A stretch of 64,000 bases of DNA from Paratractidigestivibacter sp963605405 (GCA_963605405.1 CAVCUP010000002.1:1-64000); one strand, 5' to 3'. Shown: positions 34,170-43,208, numbered from the stretch's first letter. A program made the numbers and translations. Notes: a model not told the origin generated them from the letters alone.

Positions 34170-34811
34170 ATGTACGAGGATTTCTACGAGAAGCTCCACG
34201 AGCTGGCCATCGTCCCGGTCGTCGTTCTCGATAAGGTCGAGGACGCCGTCCCCATGGCTCGCGCGCTCGTGGCCGGCGGCATGCCGTCCGCCGAGGTCAC
34301 CTTCCGCACCGACTGCGCCGCTGCGTGCATCAAGGCCATGCACGACGAGGTCCCCGAGATCTGCGTGGGCGCGGGCACCGTGCTCTCTGTCGAGCAGGTC
34401 GACGAGGCCGTCGCCGCCGGCGCCGCCTTCATCGTGAGCCCCGGCTTCGACGCCGAGGTCGTGGCCCACTGCATCGAGCTGGGCGTCCCCGTGCTCCCCG
34501 GCACCGTGACCCCCTCCGAGGTCACCGCTGCCCGTAAGCTCGGCCTCGAGGTCACCAAGTTCTTCCCGGCCGCTCAGTACGGCGGGCTCAACACCATCAA
34601 CGCCCTCTGCGCCCCGTTTGTCGGCCACCGCTTCATGCCGACCGGCGGCGTGAGCACCGGCAACGTCGAGGAGTATCTCTCCTCCAAGTCCATCATCGCT
34701 TGCGGCGGCACCTGGATGGTCAAGCCGGCCCTCTTCGCCGACGGCGACTTCACCCCGGTCACCGAGGCCTGCAAGGGCGCCATGGACGTCGTCGCCAAGG
34801 TGCGCGCGTAA
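34170..34811 (+). CDS. kdgA: KDPG/KHG aldolase
   Basis: 213-aa class I aldolase of the Entner-Doudoroff type (Eda): splits 2-keto-3-deoxy-6-phosphogluconate into pyruvate and glyceraldehyde 3-phosphate. It shows the Glu in AEVTFRT, VGAGTVLS, SPGFD, PGTVTPSE, the Schiff-base lysine K130 in VTKFFPA, and the phosphate-binding PTGGV loop. Length matches E. coli Eda. ATG 34170 has GAAAGGA upstream. It is the final gene of the KDG module and is followed by a terminator at 34932. Confidence 0.93.
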   Translation: MYEDFYEKLHELAIVPVVVLDKVEDAVPMARALVAGGMPSAEVTFRTDCAAACIKAMHDEVPEICVGAGTVLSVEQVDEAVAAGAAFIVSPGFDAEVVAHCIELGVPVLPGTVTPSEVTAARKLGLEVTKFFPAAQYGGLNTINALCAPFVGHRFMPTGGVSTGNVEEYLSSKSIIACGGTWMVKPALFADGDFTPVTEACKGAMDVVAKVRA

Positions 34812-34931
34812 ACGAAGGCCTGGTACCCGGGCTGCGCCCGCCCAAAGCGACGGCGCGCCCGAGCGGCGAGAAGGACTGACCTTCTGGCCAAAACGGGAGG
34901 AAGAGGCGCTTCTTCCCAAAGCATAGAGCCC

Positions 34932-34977
34932 GCGCGGCGAGTCCAGGGGAAGGGACCCCGGCTCGCCGCGCTTCTTA
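34932..34977 (+). terminator. Terminator of kdgK-kdgA
   Basis: GCGCGGCGAG (34932-34941) pairs with CTCGCCGCGC (34962-34971), with CC/GG continuing near the loop, followed by TTCTTAT. Confidence 0.65.
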
Positions 34978-35029
34978 TCGGCCGGGCGTGAGGAGGACAC
35001 GCGCGGCCCCGTCGGGAGAGGAACCCACA

Positions 35030-36253
35030 ATGGCGGTCCACATCGTCGAAGAGGCAAACCGCTGCCTCGGCTGCAAGAAGGCCATGTGCCAGCTTCGCGG
35101 CTGCCCCGTCCACACGCCGATTCCGCAGGTCATCGACCTGTTCAAGCAGAAAAAGATCGACGAGGCGGGCGCGCTTCTCTTTGAGAATAACCCCATGAGC
35201 GCGGTGTGCTCCATCGTCTGCAACCACTCGAACCAGTGCGAGGGCGCCTGCGTCCAGGGCCGTCGCGGCACGTCGATCCACTTCTCGAGCATCGAGAGCT
35301 TCGTGAGCGGCGCCTACCTCGACCGCGCGGAGTTCAAGGCGCCGGAGCCCTGCGGCAAGTCGGTCGCCGTCATCGGCAGCGGCCCCGCGGGTATCACGGC
35401 CGCCATCAAGCTTGCGCAGAAGGGCTGCGAGGTCACGGTCTTCGAGCAGCGCTCCGAGATCGGCGGCGTGCTCGAGTACGGCATCCCGGAGTTCCGCCTG
35501 CCCAAGAAGCTCGTGCAGAAGTACCGTCACGTCATGTGCTCGCTCGGGGTGAAGATCCGCCCCTCCACGACCATCGGCGGCGCGCTGCACATCGACGATT
35601 TGCTGCGTGACGGCTACGACGCCGTCTTTGTGGGCACCGGCACCTGGCGCGCCCGCAAGCTCGGCATCCCCGGCGAGACCCGCGGCAACGTCGCCTTCGG
35701 CATCGATTACCTGGTCAACCCCGCCTCCACGCACGTGGGCGAGGACGTGGCCGTCATCGGCGTGGGCAACGTGGCCATGGACGTCGCGCGCCAGGCGCTG
35801 CGCCACGGCGCGCGCACCGTCACGCTCTACGCGCGCAGCAAGCACGTCTCGGCCAGCTCCGAGGAGGTCGAGTACGCCGAGCTCGAGGGCGCCGAGATCG
35901 TCTACGGCAAGGCCATCTGCGCCATCGACGACGACGGCCCCGTGTTCAAGACGGCCATCTTCGACGAGGATGACAAGGTCGTGGGCTACGAGGACGAGCT
36001 CGACCACGTGCGCTGCGACACGGTGATCATCGCGGCGTCGCAGCTGCCCAAGAACAAGCTCGTGCTCACCACCGACGGCCTCTCCGCGAATGACCGCGGC
36101 CTGCTCGAGGTGGGCGAGGACGGCCAGACGACGGTGCCGGGCGTCTTTGCCGCGGGCGACGTGGTCAACGGGCCTCTCACCGTGGTGCATGCCGTGGCGG
36201 GCGCGAAGGTCGCCGTGGAGGGCATGCTGAAGTATCTTGGCATCGACGCTTAA
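35030..36253 (+). CDS. GltD-like NAD(P)-dependent oxidoreductase without a GltB partner
   Basis: 407 aa of the glutamate-synthase small-subunit/dihydropyrimidine-dehydrogenase family. An N-terminal Fer4_20 domain carries the cysteines CLGCKKAMCQLRGCP (about residues 12-26) and a second set in CSIVCNHSNQCEGAC for Fe-S clusters. FAD-binding GSGPAGITAA and NAD(P)-binding GVGNVAMDVARQA follow, with the C-terminal FAAGDVVNG. No large glutamate synthase subunit is nearby, so it is more likely an electron-transfer partner or transhydrogenase-like module. ATG 35030 follows GGGAGAGGA. It begins a new unit with the YhcH gene. Confidence 0.82.
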   Translation: MAVHIVEEANRCLGCKKAMCQLRGCPVHTPIPQVIDLFKQKKIDEAGALLFENNPMSAVCSIVCNHSNQCEGACVQGRRGTSIHFSSIESFVSGAYLDRAEFKAPEPCGKSVAVIGSGPAGITAAIKLAQKGCEVTVFEQRSEIGGVLEYGIPEFRLPKKLVQKYRHVMCSLGVKIRPSTTIGGALHIDDLLRDGYDAVFVGTGTWRARKLGIPGETRGNVAFGIDYLVNPASTHVGEDVAVIGVGNVAMDVARQALRHGARTVTLYARSKHVSASSEEVEYAELEGAEIVYGKAICAIDDDGPVFKTAIFDEDDKVVGYEDELDHVRCDTVIIAASQLPKNKLVLTTDGLSANDRGLLEVGEDGQTTVPGVFAAGDVVNGPLTVVHAVAGAKVAVEGMLKYLGIDA

Positions 36254-36271
36254 ATCAACCTTTGAATGAGC

Positions 36272-36306
36272 GGCTCGGGGGCGCGACGCACGGTCGCCCC
36301 CGAGCC
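36272..36306 (+). other. Intercistronic hairpin before the YhcH gene
   Basis: GGCTCGGGGGCGCGACG pairs with the inverted CGGTCGCCCCCGAGCC around a very short loop. No T run follows, so it is probably an mRNA-stability element between the oxidoreductase and YhcH genes. Confidence 0.5.
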
Positions 36307-36327
36307 CTCGAGCATAAGGAGGCAATA

Positions 36328-36789
36328 ATGCTCGTTTCTTCTCTTTCCGATTACGCCCAGAGCGTGATCTGCGCCGAGGACATGGATAAGGTCCTCGCGT
36401 TCCTCTCGCGCGACGACATCGCCGAGGTCGAGTGCGGCCGTCACGAGATCGACGGCGAGAGGATCTACGCCAACGTCATGGAGATCGAGACCGCCCCGGC
36501 GTCCTCGAAGTCCTACGAGGCGCACCGCCGCTACGCCGACGTGCACTTCGTGATTCGCGGCGAGGAGCACTTCGGTGTGGCCCCGGTCGCGGAGCTCGAG
36601 CCGGCGGGCGAGTTCAGCGAGAAGGACGACTTCGGCCTGTACGGCGAGCCCGAGCGCGAGTCCTGGGCTACCCTGCGCGCCGGCGACCTTGTGGTCGCGC
36701 CTCCTTGCGACGCCCACAAGCCCGGCTGCTGCGGCGAGGCGGGCCCGGCGCCTCTCAAGAAGATCTGCGTAAAGATCCTCGTGGCGTAA
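36328..36789 (+). CDS. YhcH/YjgK/YiaL (DUF386) family protein
   Basis: 153 aa. The cupin-like family is recognised from SYEAHRRYADVHFVIRGEE (about residues 58-76) and the PCDAHKPG segment, whose His, Glu and Asp residues form the usual metal site. Members sit in sialate, diketogulonate and uronate operons and are thought to handle sugar anomers or other labile sugar acids, but the reaction is not established. The frame is open from 36262; ATG 36328 is preferred because AAGGAGG lies six bases upstream. The uronate context suggests work on an acid-sugar intermediate. Confidence 0.85.
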   Translation: MLVSSLSDYAQSVICAEDMDKVLAFLSRDDIAEVECGRHEIDGERIYANVMEIETAPASSKSYEAHRRYADVHFVIRGEEHFGVAPVAELEPAGEFSEKDDFGLYGEPERESWATLRAGDLVVAPPCDAHKPGCCGEAGPAPLKKICVKILVA

Positions 36790-36922
36790 GCGCCCTTTCC
36801 GCAGGCGGGGCCCGGCGTGCGCGCACACGGCCGTGCAGGTAGAATCGAAGCTCATGAACAATCAGGGGCGCCGGGCACCGCGGTTCGTGCCCGGCGCCCG
36901 CGGTATCGAGGGGGGTATGACC

Positions 36923-37834
36923 ATGGACGAGGAAGAGAAGCGCCGCATCCGCGAGGAGTTCGAGGCGTCGCGCAGGCAGGGGGCCGAGGCCAAGCAGCAG
37001 GAGGCCGCGGCGGCTGCCGCCAACGCGCAGGCGCCCTCGCAGGAGCCTCTGGCCGAGGGCGTGAGCATCAAGCACGTGGTCGGCGTGGTCTCCGGCAAGG
37101 GCGGCGTGGGAAAGTCCCTGGTCACGGGCATTCTCGCCACCGAGCTCTCGCGCCGCGGCGCCAAGGTGGGCATCCTCGACGCGGACGTGACCGGCCCCTC
37201 CATCCCCAAGATGTTCGGCCTCTCCGGCCAGCACGCCTACGCGCAGGACAACCTGCTCGTGCCGCTCGAGTCCGCGGGCGGCGTCAAGGTCATGAGCGCG
37301 AACCTCGTCCTCGAGAACGAGACCGACCCCGTGCTCTGGCGCGGCCCCGTGGTCGCGGGCGCCATCAAGCAGTTCTGGGGCCAGACCGCGTGGGGCGAGC
37401 TCGACTTCCTGCTGGTCGACATGCCCCCGGGAACCTCCGACGTGGCGCTCACCGTGTTCCAGAGCCTGCCCGTCGAGGGCGTCGTCATCGTCAGCTCGCC
37501 GCAGGACCTCGTCCAGATGGTCGTGGGCAAGGCCGTGAACATGGCGAACATGATGGACGTCCCCGTGCTCGGCCTCGTGGAGAACATGGCCTTCGTCGAG
37601 TGCCCGGACTGCGGCAAGAAAATCTACCCCTACGGGCCCTCGCGCCTGGAGGAGACCGCCAAGGCATTCGACCTGCTTGAGCTGGGGCAGCTCGGCATCG
37701 ATCCGGCGCTCGCGGCGGCCTGCGACGCGGGTAACCTCGAGAGCGCGCTGCCCGAGGGCACCTTGCCGCAGATGGTCGAGACCGTCGTGCAGGTGGCGGA
37801 GTTCACCGAGTTCCTGGCGCGCGAGGGCGAATAG
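36923..37834 (+). CDS. Mrp/ApbC-family Fe-S carrier P-loop ATPase
   Basis: About 303 aa. The deviant Walker A SGKGGVGKS (about residues 57-65), DADVTGPS switch and VDMPPGTSDV motif identify Mrp/NBP35. The CxxC pair in ECPDCGKKIY near residue 230 is the Fe-S cluster ligand that dimers share. It transfers Fe-S clusters to target enzymes in the cytoplasm. Several ATGs are possible (36854, 36917, 36923); 36923 has the best spacing to GAGGGGGG. It is followed after 5 bp by a flavoprotein gene, so 36923-40673 looks like one housekeeping operon. Confidence 0.9.
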   Translation: MDEEEKRRIREEFEASRRQGAEAKQQEAAAAAANAQAPSQEPLAEGVSIKHVVGVVSGKGGVGKSLVTGILATELSRRGAKVGILDADVTGPSIPKMFGLSGQHAYAQDNLLVPLESAGGVKVMSANLVLENETDPVLWRGPVVAGAIKQFWGQTAWGELDFLLVDMPPGTSDVALTVFQSLPVEGVVIVSSPQDLVQMVVGKAVNMANMMDVPVLGLVENMAFVECPDCGKKIYPYGPSRLEETAKAFDLLELGQLGIDPALAAACDAGNLESALPEGTLPQMVETVVQVAEFTEFLAREGE

Positions 37835-37839
37835 CCCCT

Positions 37840-39006
37840 ATGGCACGGAAGTCCACAACGAAGAAGGTCTCCAGGACGAGGCGGCGAGAGGCGCTTGCCG
37901 CGGCCGCGGCCGCCGTCGAGGTGCCGGCGAGCTGCGACGTCGTCGTGGTCGGCGGCGGTGCGGCGGGGCTCACGGCGGCGGTTGCCGCAGCCGAGGCAGG
38001 TGCGAGCGTTGTCGTGCTCGAGCGCGAGCTCGAGTGCGGGCGAAAGATCCTGGCCACGGGCAACGGACGCTGCAACTTCGCGAACGAGGACCTCGACCCC
38101 TCGCGTTACAACGAGCCGCTGTTCGTGAGCGGTGTTTGTGGGGAGCCCAGCGCATGGCTCGCCGACGTTCTCGCGTTCTGGCACGAAAGCGGCCTCGCGT
38201 GGGTTTCCGAGGGCGGACGGCTCTACCCGATGTCGCTGCAGGCGGCGAGCGTGCGCGACCTGCTGCTCGCGCGGGCACGTCGGGCGGGCGTGCTGCTCGC
38301 TCCCGGGCGCGAGGTCGCGAGCGCGGCGGACCTGCCGCAGGCCGCGGCGACGGTCTTGGCCTGCGGTGGGGGAGAAGCGCTGGTGGGCGAGCTCGGGCTT
38401 GAGGCGCGGCCCTTCTCGCCGGTGCTCTGCCCGGTGTCGGCGACGCCGGCGGATCCGCGGGCGGATATGGCCGCGCTCGACGGCCGCCGTGCACGTGCCC
38501 GCGCGGTACTGGTGCGCGAGGGCCGCGAGGTCTTCGCCGAGGACGGCGAGGTGCTCTTTCGCAGCTGGGGCCTCTCGGGCATCGTGATGTTCGACTTCTC
38601 GCGAAGGGTCGAGGCGGGGGACGTGGTGCGCCTGGACCTGACCTGCGGCATGCCGGCGGATACACTCGCGGCCGCGGCTCCCGAGGGAGTGCTCGACCCG
38701 CAGGTCGCCGCCGCGCTCGGCGGCGGGCGCGAGGCGCTCAGCCGCGCCCGGGTGCTCGAGTTCCGCATTGAGAGCCTTACCGAGACGAATAAAGCCCAGG
38801 TCATGCGTGGTGGACTTCTTGCCAGCCAATTCGAGCCGACTACGCTCGAGGCCAAGGGGCGCCCAGGCTTCTTTGCGTGCGGGGAGGCGCTCGACGTTGA
38901 CGCCGACTGCGGCGGCTTCAATCTCGCGTGGGCATGGAAGAGCGGCATGGTCGCCGGTGCGTCCGCGGCTGCCCGCGCCCTCGCGTCCAGAAAGGAAAAC
39001 AACTGA
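37840..39006 (+). CDS. HI0933-like (YhiN/BaiN-type) flavoprotein oxidoreductase
   Basis: 388 aa. Residues 1-30 are basic and Ala-rich, then an FAD-binding Rossmann motif VVVVGGGAAGLTAAVAAAEAG and the family signature GRKILATGNGRCNFAN (about residues 68-83). The C-terminal GFNLAWAWKSGMVAGA closes the FAD site. HI0933-family flavoproteins are widespread; one member (BaiN) has been linked to bile-acid reduction in gut bacteria, but the family is broad and no such role can be read here. ATG 37840 is 5 bp after the Mrp stop; the stop overlaps the next start (TGATG). Confidence 0.85.
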   Translation: MARKSTTKKVSRTRRREALAAAAAAVEVPASCDVVVVGGGAAGLTAAVAAAEAGASVVVLERELECGRKILATGNGRCNFANEDLDPSRYNEPLFVSGVCGEPSAWLADVLAFWHESGLAWVSEGGRLYPMSLQAASVRDLLLARARRAGVLLAPGREVASAADLPQAAATVLACGGGEALVGELGLEARPFSPVLCPVSATPADPRADMAALDGRRARARAVLVREGREVFAEDGEVLFRSWGLSGIVMFDFSRRVEAGDVVRLDLTCGMPADTLAAAAPEGVLDPQVAAALGGGREALSRARVLEFRIESLTETNKAQVMRGGLLASQFEPTTLEAKGRPGFFACGEALDVDADCGGFNLAWAWKSGMVAGASAAARALASRKENN

Positions 39007-40673
39007 TGCTCGAGGTATCCAACATCCGTGTTCGCCTGGCCCAGCTCGACGGGCGCGACGCCGGCGAGCTCTCGGTGCTGCGACGCGCCTGCGCGAAGAA
39101 GCTCCGCGTCAAGCCGGGCGAGATCGCGCGCATCGAACGCCGCCGCCGCTCCATCGACGCGCGCAAGAAGAACGACGTCATCCTCACCTTCACCCTGCAC
39201 GCGGAGCTCAAGGGCGGCGACGCGGCCGAGGAGGCGGTTCTCGCCAAGCTCCGCCGCGCACATGCCGAGAAGGGCGTGAAGGTCGCCGAGGCAGAGACGT
39301 TTGACTTCCCGGGGCTTGTGCTCACTGGTCCTGACCTGCGTCCCGTTGTCGTGGGCGCCGGTTGCGCCGGGCTTTTCTGTGCGCTGGCGCTCGCGCGCGC
39401 GGGCCTGCGTCCGCTCCTCGTGGAGCGCGGCGACGACGCGACCCGCCGCGGACAGATCGTTGACGCGCACAATCGGACGGGCGTCCTCGATCCCCAGAGC
39501 AATATCCAGTTCGGGGTCGGCGGGGCGGGCACGTTCTCCGACGGCAAGCTGCAGACGGGCACCAAGAGCCCTGCCCATCGCCGTATCCTCAAGACCTTCG
39601 TCGAGGCGGGCGCCCAGCCGCAGATTCTCTGGGACGCGAAGCCGCATGTGGGCAGCGATGTCCTTCCCGGCGTGGTCACGAATATCCTGCGTCAAATCGA
39701 GGACGCCGGCGGAGAGGTGCGCACCCGTTGCCGCATGACCGCCGTGGACGTGAATGACGGGCAGGTCGCGGGAGTTACTCTGGTGTCGCAGGACGCGCAA
39801 GGAAACGAGCGCGAGGAGCGCGTGGCCGCTTCCGACGTCGTTCTCGCATGCGGCCACTCGGCGCGCGACGTCTTCGAGATGCTGCGCGACCGCGAGGTGG
39901 CCATGGAACGCAAGACCTTCGCCATGGGCGTGCGCATCGAACACCTGCAGGCCGATATCGACCGCGCCCTTTACGGGCCCGCCGCCGGCAACCCTGCGCT
40001 CGGCGCCGCGCCGTACAAGCTCTCCGAGCACCTTCCGGGCGGGCGTTCCGTGTTCAGCTTCTGCATGTGCCCCGGCGGCTTTGTGGTCTCGGCCGCGAGT
40101 GAGCCGGGCGGCGTCGTGACCAACGGCATGAGCCTATCGGACCGCGCGGGCGCCAACGCCAACTCGGGGCTTCTCGCCAACGTGTTCCCCGGCGACCTGC
40201 CGGGAGGCGACGTGCTCGCGGGCATCGACCTTCAGCGCGAGTGCGAGCGCGCGGCCTTCGCGGCGGGCGGCGGCGATTTTGTGGCGCCGGCCCAGCTCGT
40301 GGGCGACTTTCTGCGCGGCCAGGCATCGAGCGCCGGCGGCTCGGTTGCGCCCACCTACCCGCGCGGCGTCGCGTGGGGCAGCATCGACGGGTGCCTGCCG
40401 CCCTACATCGCGGAGACCCTGCGCGCCGCCATCCCGAACATGGCGAGCAAGCTGCGCGGATTCGACGCGCCCGACGCCGTCCTCACGGGTGTGGAGACGC
40501 GCTCGAGCTCGCCCGTGCGCGTGACCCGCGGCGAGGACGGCCAGAGCGTGAACGTCCGCGGCCTGTGGCCCGTCGGCGAGGGCGCGGGCTACGCCGGCGG
40601 CATCATGTCCGCCGCCACCGACGGCCTTCTCGCCGCCCAGAAGCTCATCGCCTCCCTCGGCGAGAGGGCCTGA
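39006..40673 (+). CDS. FAD-dependent dehydrogenase, COG2509 type
   Basis: 555 aa. An N-terminal domain of about 110 residues, with basic RIERRRRSIDARKK like COG2509 proteins, precedes the FAD motif VVVGAGCAGLFCALALARAG, the GGAGTFSDGKLQTGTK signature and a C-terminal GEGAGYAGGIMSAATDG. Proteins of this family are found beside HI0933-like flavoproteins and are of unknown substrate. The start overlaps the stop of the preceding gene by one base, so both are made together. Its length is normal for the family. A cytoplasmic redox role is all that can be stated. Confidence 0.85.
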   Translation: MLEVSNIRVRLAQLDGRDAGELSVLRRACAKKLRVKPGEIARIERRRRSIDARKKNDVILTFTLHAELKGGDAAEEAVLAKLRRAHAEKGVKVAEAETFDFPGLVLTGPDLRPVVVGAGCAGLFCALALARAGLRPLLVERGDDATRRGQIVDAHNRTGVLDPQSNIQFGVGGAGTFSDGKLQTGTKSPAHRRILKTFVEAGAQPQILWDAKPHVGSDVLPGVVTNILRQIEDAGGEVRTRCRMTAVDVNDGQVAGVTLVSQDAQGNEREERVAASDVVLACGHSARDVFEMLRDREVAMERKTFAMGVRIEHLQADIDRALYGPAAGNPALGAAPYKLSEHLPGGRSVFSFCMCPGGFVVSAASEPGGVVTNGMSLSDRAGANANSGLLANVFPGDLPGGDVLAGIDLQRECERAAFAAGGGDFVAPAQLVGDFLRGQASSAGGSVAPTYPRGVAWGSIDGCLPPYIAETLRAAIPNMASKLRGFDAPDAVLTGVETRSSSPVRVTRGEDGQSVNVRGLWPVGEGAGYAGGIMSAATDGLLAAQKLIASLGERA

Positions 40674-40818
40674 TTAAAGGGCGCCTCGGAGCGGTGCGTT
40701 TCCAAATAGATTCTCGCGGCATCCTCTGATTCGTGGCCGCGAGCCATGGTTTCATTTGTGGGCGCCGGCGGGAGGCGGCCGGCGCGCCCTCGCTTTATTG
40801 CAGAGGCCGCAAAACGCG

Positions 40819-40857
40819 AGGAAGCCCGCTCCCGAGCCGTTCGGGAGCGGGCTTCCT
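40819..40857 (-). terminator. Terminator between convergent genes
   Basis: AGGAAGCCCGCTCCCGA (40819-40835) pairs perfectly with TCGGGAGCGGGCTTCCT (40841-40857). On the minus strand it is followed by TCGCGTTTTG, so it mainly ends the transcript of the gene at 40881. It could also stop read-through from the flavoprotein operon. Confidence 0.75.
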
Positions 40858-40880
40858 GCCGTGTGCCCATGCTTTTCGGG

Positions 40881-42437
40881 CTACGCGTGCCCGCAAACCG
40901 CGAGCTCGACGCACTTGTAGGCACCGTCGTAGATGCCGATGCGCTTGGCGTCCTCGATGCGGTCGCACATGGCGGCGATGAGGCCGCGGTCGGCCTGGAA
41001 GGACTCGAGCATGCCCAGGACCTCGGCGGTGTCGTCGATTTCGTAGGTCCCGTCCCCGACCTCGGCCGCGCGGATGGCGCCCCAAGCCTCGTGGCCGCCC
41101 ACGCGGTGGATCATGAGTTTGGGCACCGGGTAGAAGCTGAACTCGGAGGGTTTGGTCACGAGCACGTCGCAGCAGCGCATGAGCAGGTTTGAGCTGTACA
41201 CGGCGGCGAAGATGTCGTCATCCCAGAATGCGTGGACGCCTGTGAGCGGTCCTATGAGCGCGTTTTCCGCGAACGTCCGCGTCTCCGCGAAGTTGCCAAA
41301 GTGCAGCTGCGCCTCTTCCTTAAGGCCCTTGACCTTGCGCGTGAGCTCCTTCCAGACCTTACGGTGGTCGCCCACGTTGACGAGAAGGGCCGCCTCGCCG
41401 CGCCGCACGTAGGGCAGTAGTTTCTCGCAGATGGCGCAGAAGAGATCGGATTGAGCGCCCGCCCCGCCAACGGAGACCAGGTAGCGCACGGGGCCGCCGC
41501 CGAGCACACGCTCGCGTCTGGCCGCGCAGTCCGACTCGATGTTCGCCACGAGCTCGTTGTCCACATAATGGCCCGTGTAGGCGATGGCCTCGTCGGGCAT
41601 CGGCCTCAGGGCGCGGCCCGGCCACATGCCGCGCAGTTCCTTGTAGCCGAGATAGGCGCCCGGGGTCTGCACCGCGTGGATGGAGCCCTCGGCCAGGTGC
41701 AGCGCCATGGGCCAGTTGTCCGGGATGGCGTTGACCACGTGCGTGAGGCCTGCGTGGACGGCCGCCTGGCTCGGCCAGGCGTGGGTGCCGATGTAGGGGA
41801 CATCCGTAGGAAGGTCGCGGAAGAGCGGCACGCAGAGCTCGGCGTTCTTCTGGTCGCCGGCGTTATAGGAGAGCTTCTTGAAGCCCTCGGAATTGAGCGG
41901 CTCCCACACCGCGGCGTTGAAGGGCGGCACGGCCTGCGAGATGCGCGAGCCCATGGAGTAGAGCTTGTTCTGGTACGCGATGACCTTGGAGCCCGTGGAC
42001 TCGGGAAAGCCGGCGAGGTCGAGCCAGTAGGGGGTGTATCCCATGGCGTGTGCGGCGCTGGCCATGGCCATGCTGATCCGGTAGTGGCCGAAGCCCATGC
42101 GGATGTTGCCGACCACCAGCGGTTTTCCGGCCGCCCCCTCAATGGTTCGCGAGGTGGTCGCGCTCACGGGGTGGGCCGCGGCATCGGCGGCGAGGTCGAG
42201 AGGGACGGGCGCCGCGGTGCCCTCGGAGCCCTTCTCGCTGCCGGCCAAAACCAGGTTGCGCACGCCCAGCGCCTCGCCGATGGCGGGGGTGTCGACCGCC
42301 CGCAGGCGGTAGACGGCCTCGGAGTCGTCACCGAACTTCTTGATAAAGGCGTCCTTGCCGCGGCACGCCTTCTCGTAGACCTTCGGGTCCTGGTCGTTGC
42401 CGAAGACGCTCGCCGCCCGATCCTTGCCGTCCGCCAT
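40881..42437 (-). CDS. Uncharacterised protein, GT-B glycosyltransferase-like
   Basis: 518 aa, not assigned to a characterised family. After a variable N-terminus (1-95), residues about 105-130 read VVGNIRMGFGHYRISMAMA, similar to the GxGH-type N-terminal motif of MurG/MGDG-synthase-like GT-B enzymes. Later VSVGGAGAQSDLF (about 305) and DVLVTKPSEFSFYP (about 430) resemble the nucleotide-sugar side of that fold. No signal peptide or membrane segment is seen. The start is ATG 42437 with AAGGAGG upstream; the frame is open far beyond but crosses the divergent TetR gene. Divergence from TetR around paired operators implies tight repression. Glycosyl or lipid-sugar transfer is inference. Confidence 0.6.
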   Translation of the reverse strand: MADGKDRAASVFGNDQDPKVYEKACRGKDAFIKKFGDDSEAVYRLRAVDTPAIGEALGVRNLVLAGSEKGSEGTAAPVPLDLAADAAAHPVSATTSRTIEGAAGKPLVVGNIRMGFGHYRISMAMASAAHAMGYTPYWLDLAGFPESTGSKVIAYQNKLYSMGSRISQAVPPFNAAVWEPLNSEGFKKLSYNAGDQKNAELCVPLFRDLPTDVPYIGTHAWPSQAAVHAGLTHVVNAIPDNWPMALHLAEGSIHAVQTPGAYLGYKELRGMWPGRALRPMPDEAIAYTGHYVDNELVANIESDCAARRERVLGGGPVRYLVSVGGAGAQSDLFCAICEKLLPYVRRGEAALLVNVGDHRKVWKELTRKVKGLKEEAQLHFGNFAETRTFAENALIGPLTGVHAFWDDDIFAAVYSSNLLMRCCDVLVTKPSEFSFYPVPKLMIHRVGGHEAWGAIRAAEVGDGTYEIDDTAEVLGMLESFQADRGLIAAMCDRIEDAKRIGIYDGAYKCVELAVCGHA

Positions 42438-42466
42438 AGTGGCCTCCTTGACCGCCTGTTTGCTTG

Positions 42467-42505
42467 GTGATAGTCTGGCTATCAATCTGATAGACAGACT
42501 ATCAC
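42467..42505. promoter_or_regulatory. Double TetR operator between divergent genes
   Basis: GATAGTCTGGCTATC (42469-42483) and GATAGACAGACTATC (42489-42503) are two GATAG-N5-CTATC sites with centres 20 bp apart (two turns). The whole 39 bp forms a larger inverted repeat with 18-bp arms and one mismatch. It is positioned to control both 40881-42437 and the TetR gene. Confidence 0.8.
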
Positions 42506-42524
42506 CCGTGAGAAAGGCGTTCAA

Positions 42525-43208
42525 GTGCCGTCCCAGAAGCAAGAGGGCCCGCTCGGCGAGAAGGGCGCGACAATCGAGGCGCTTGCCCCGCGCGACGAGG
42601 CCGTGGTCGCCCGCGCGGCCGACTACTTCGTGGCCCACGGCATCGCCGACGTGAGGATGACGGACATCGCCGCCGCGGCCGAGGTGGGCGTGGCCACGCT
42701 CTACCGGCGCTTCTCCACCAAGACGGACCTCGCGCTTCTCGCCGCCGGGCTCATGTGGCGCCGCCTCAACAACCAGATCCACGAGCTCGTGGAGTCCGAC
42801 GCGTTCCTCATGCTCGGCGGGTTCGAGCGCCTGGACACCTTGCTGCGCGCGTATCGCGATGCCTACCTTGCAAACACCGGCTTCATGCGCTTCCTCGACG
42901 AGCTCGACCATCTCGTGCTCACCGAGAGGCCCGGCCCCGCCCGTCTCGGCGACTACGGCGCGCAGGTCGACTCCTTCTACCTGATGTTCGCCGACGCGTA
43001 CCTGCTCGGGCGCATGGACGGCTCGATCACGCGCGATGTCGACTTCCCCGTCTTCTACCACGCGCTCGCCCATGCCCTCACGAGCGTGGCCCAGAAGCTC
43101 GCACGCGGAGAGGTGATCCCCTCGGACGACTTCGCGGGCTCTGCGTGCGCAGACGAGCTGGATAGCCTGATCCTCATGGCCAAGTGCACATTGTCGAGCC
43201 GCTTCTGA
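42525..43208 (+). CDS. TetR-family transcriptional regulator
   Basis: 227 aa. The N-terminal domain has the TetR helix-turn-helix VRMTDIAAAAEVGVATLYRR (about residues 43-62) with FSTKTDLALL after it. The C-terminal ligand domain is helical and not assignable. Translation starts at GTG 42525, with AAAGG seven bases before. It is divergent from the GT-B-like gene across the two GATAG-N5-CTATC sites, and lies 67 bp upstream of the GPH carrier and GH36 genes on the same strand, so it may control all of these and itself. Confidence 0.88.
   Translation: MPSQKQEGPLGEKGATIEALAPRDEAVVARAADYFVAHGIADVRMTDIAAAAEVGVATLYRRFSTKTDLALLAAGLMWRRLNNQIHELVESDAFLMLGGFERLDTLLRAYRDAYLANTGFMRFLDELDHLVLTERPGPARLGDYGAQVDSFYLMFADAYLLGRMDGSITRDVDFPVFYHALAHALTSVAQKLARGEVIPSDDFAGSACADELDSLILMAKCTLSSRF

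Noticed and set aside
36833..36922. Longer N-terminus for the Mrp protein
   Set aside because: The extension is not Mrp-like and the best ribosome-site spacing belongs to ATG 36923, although 36917 cannot be excluded.
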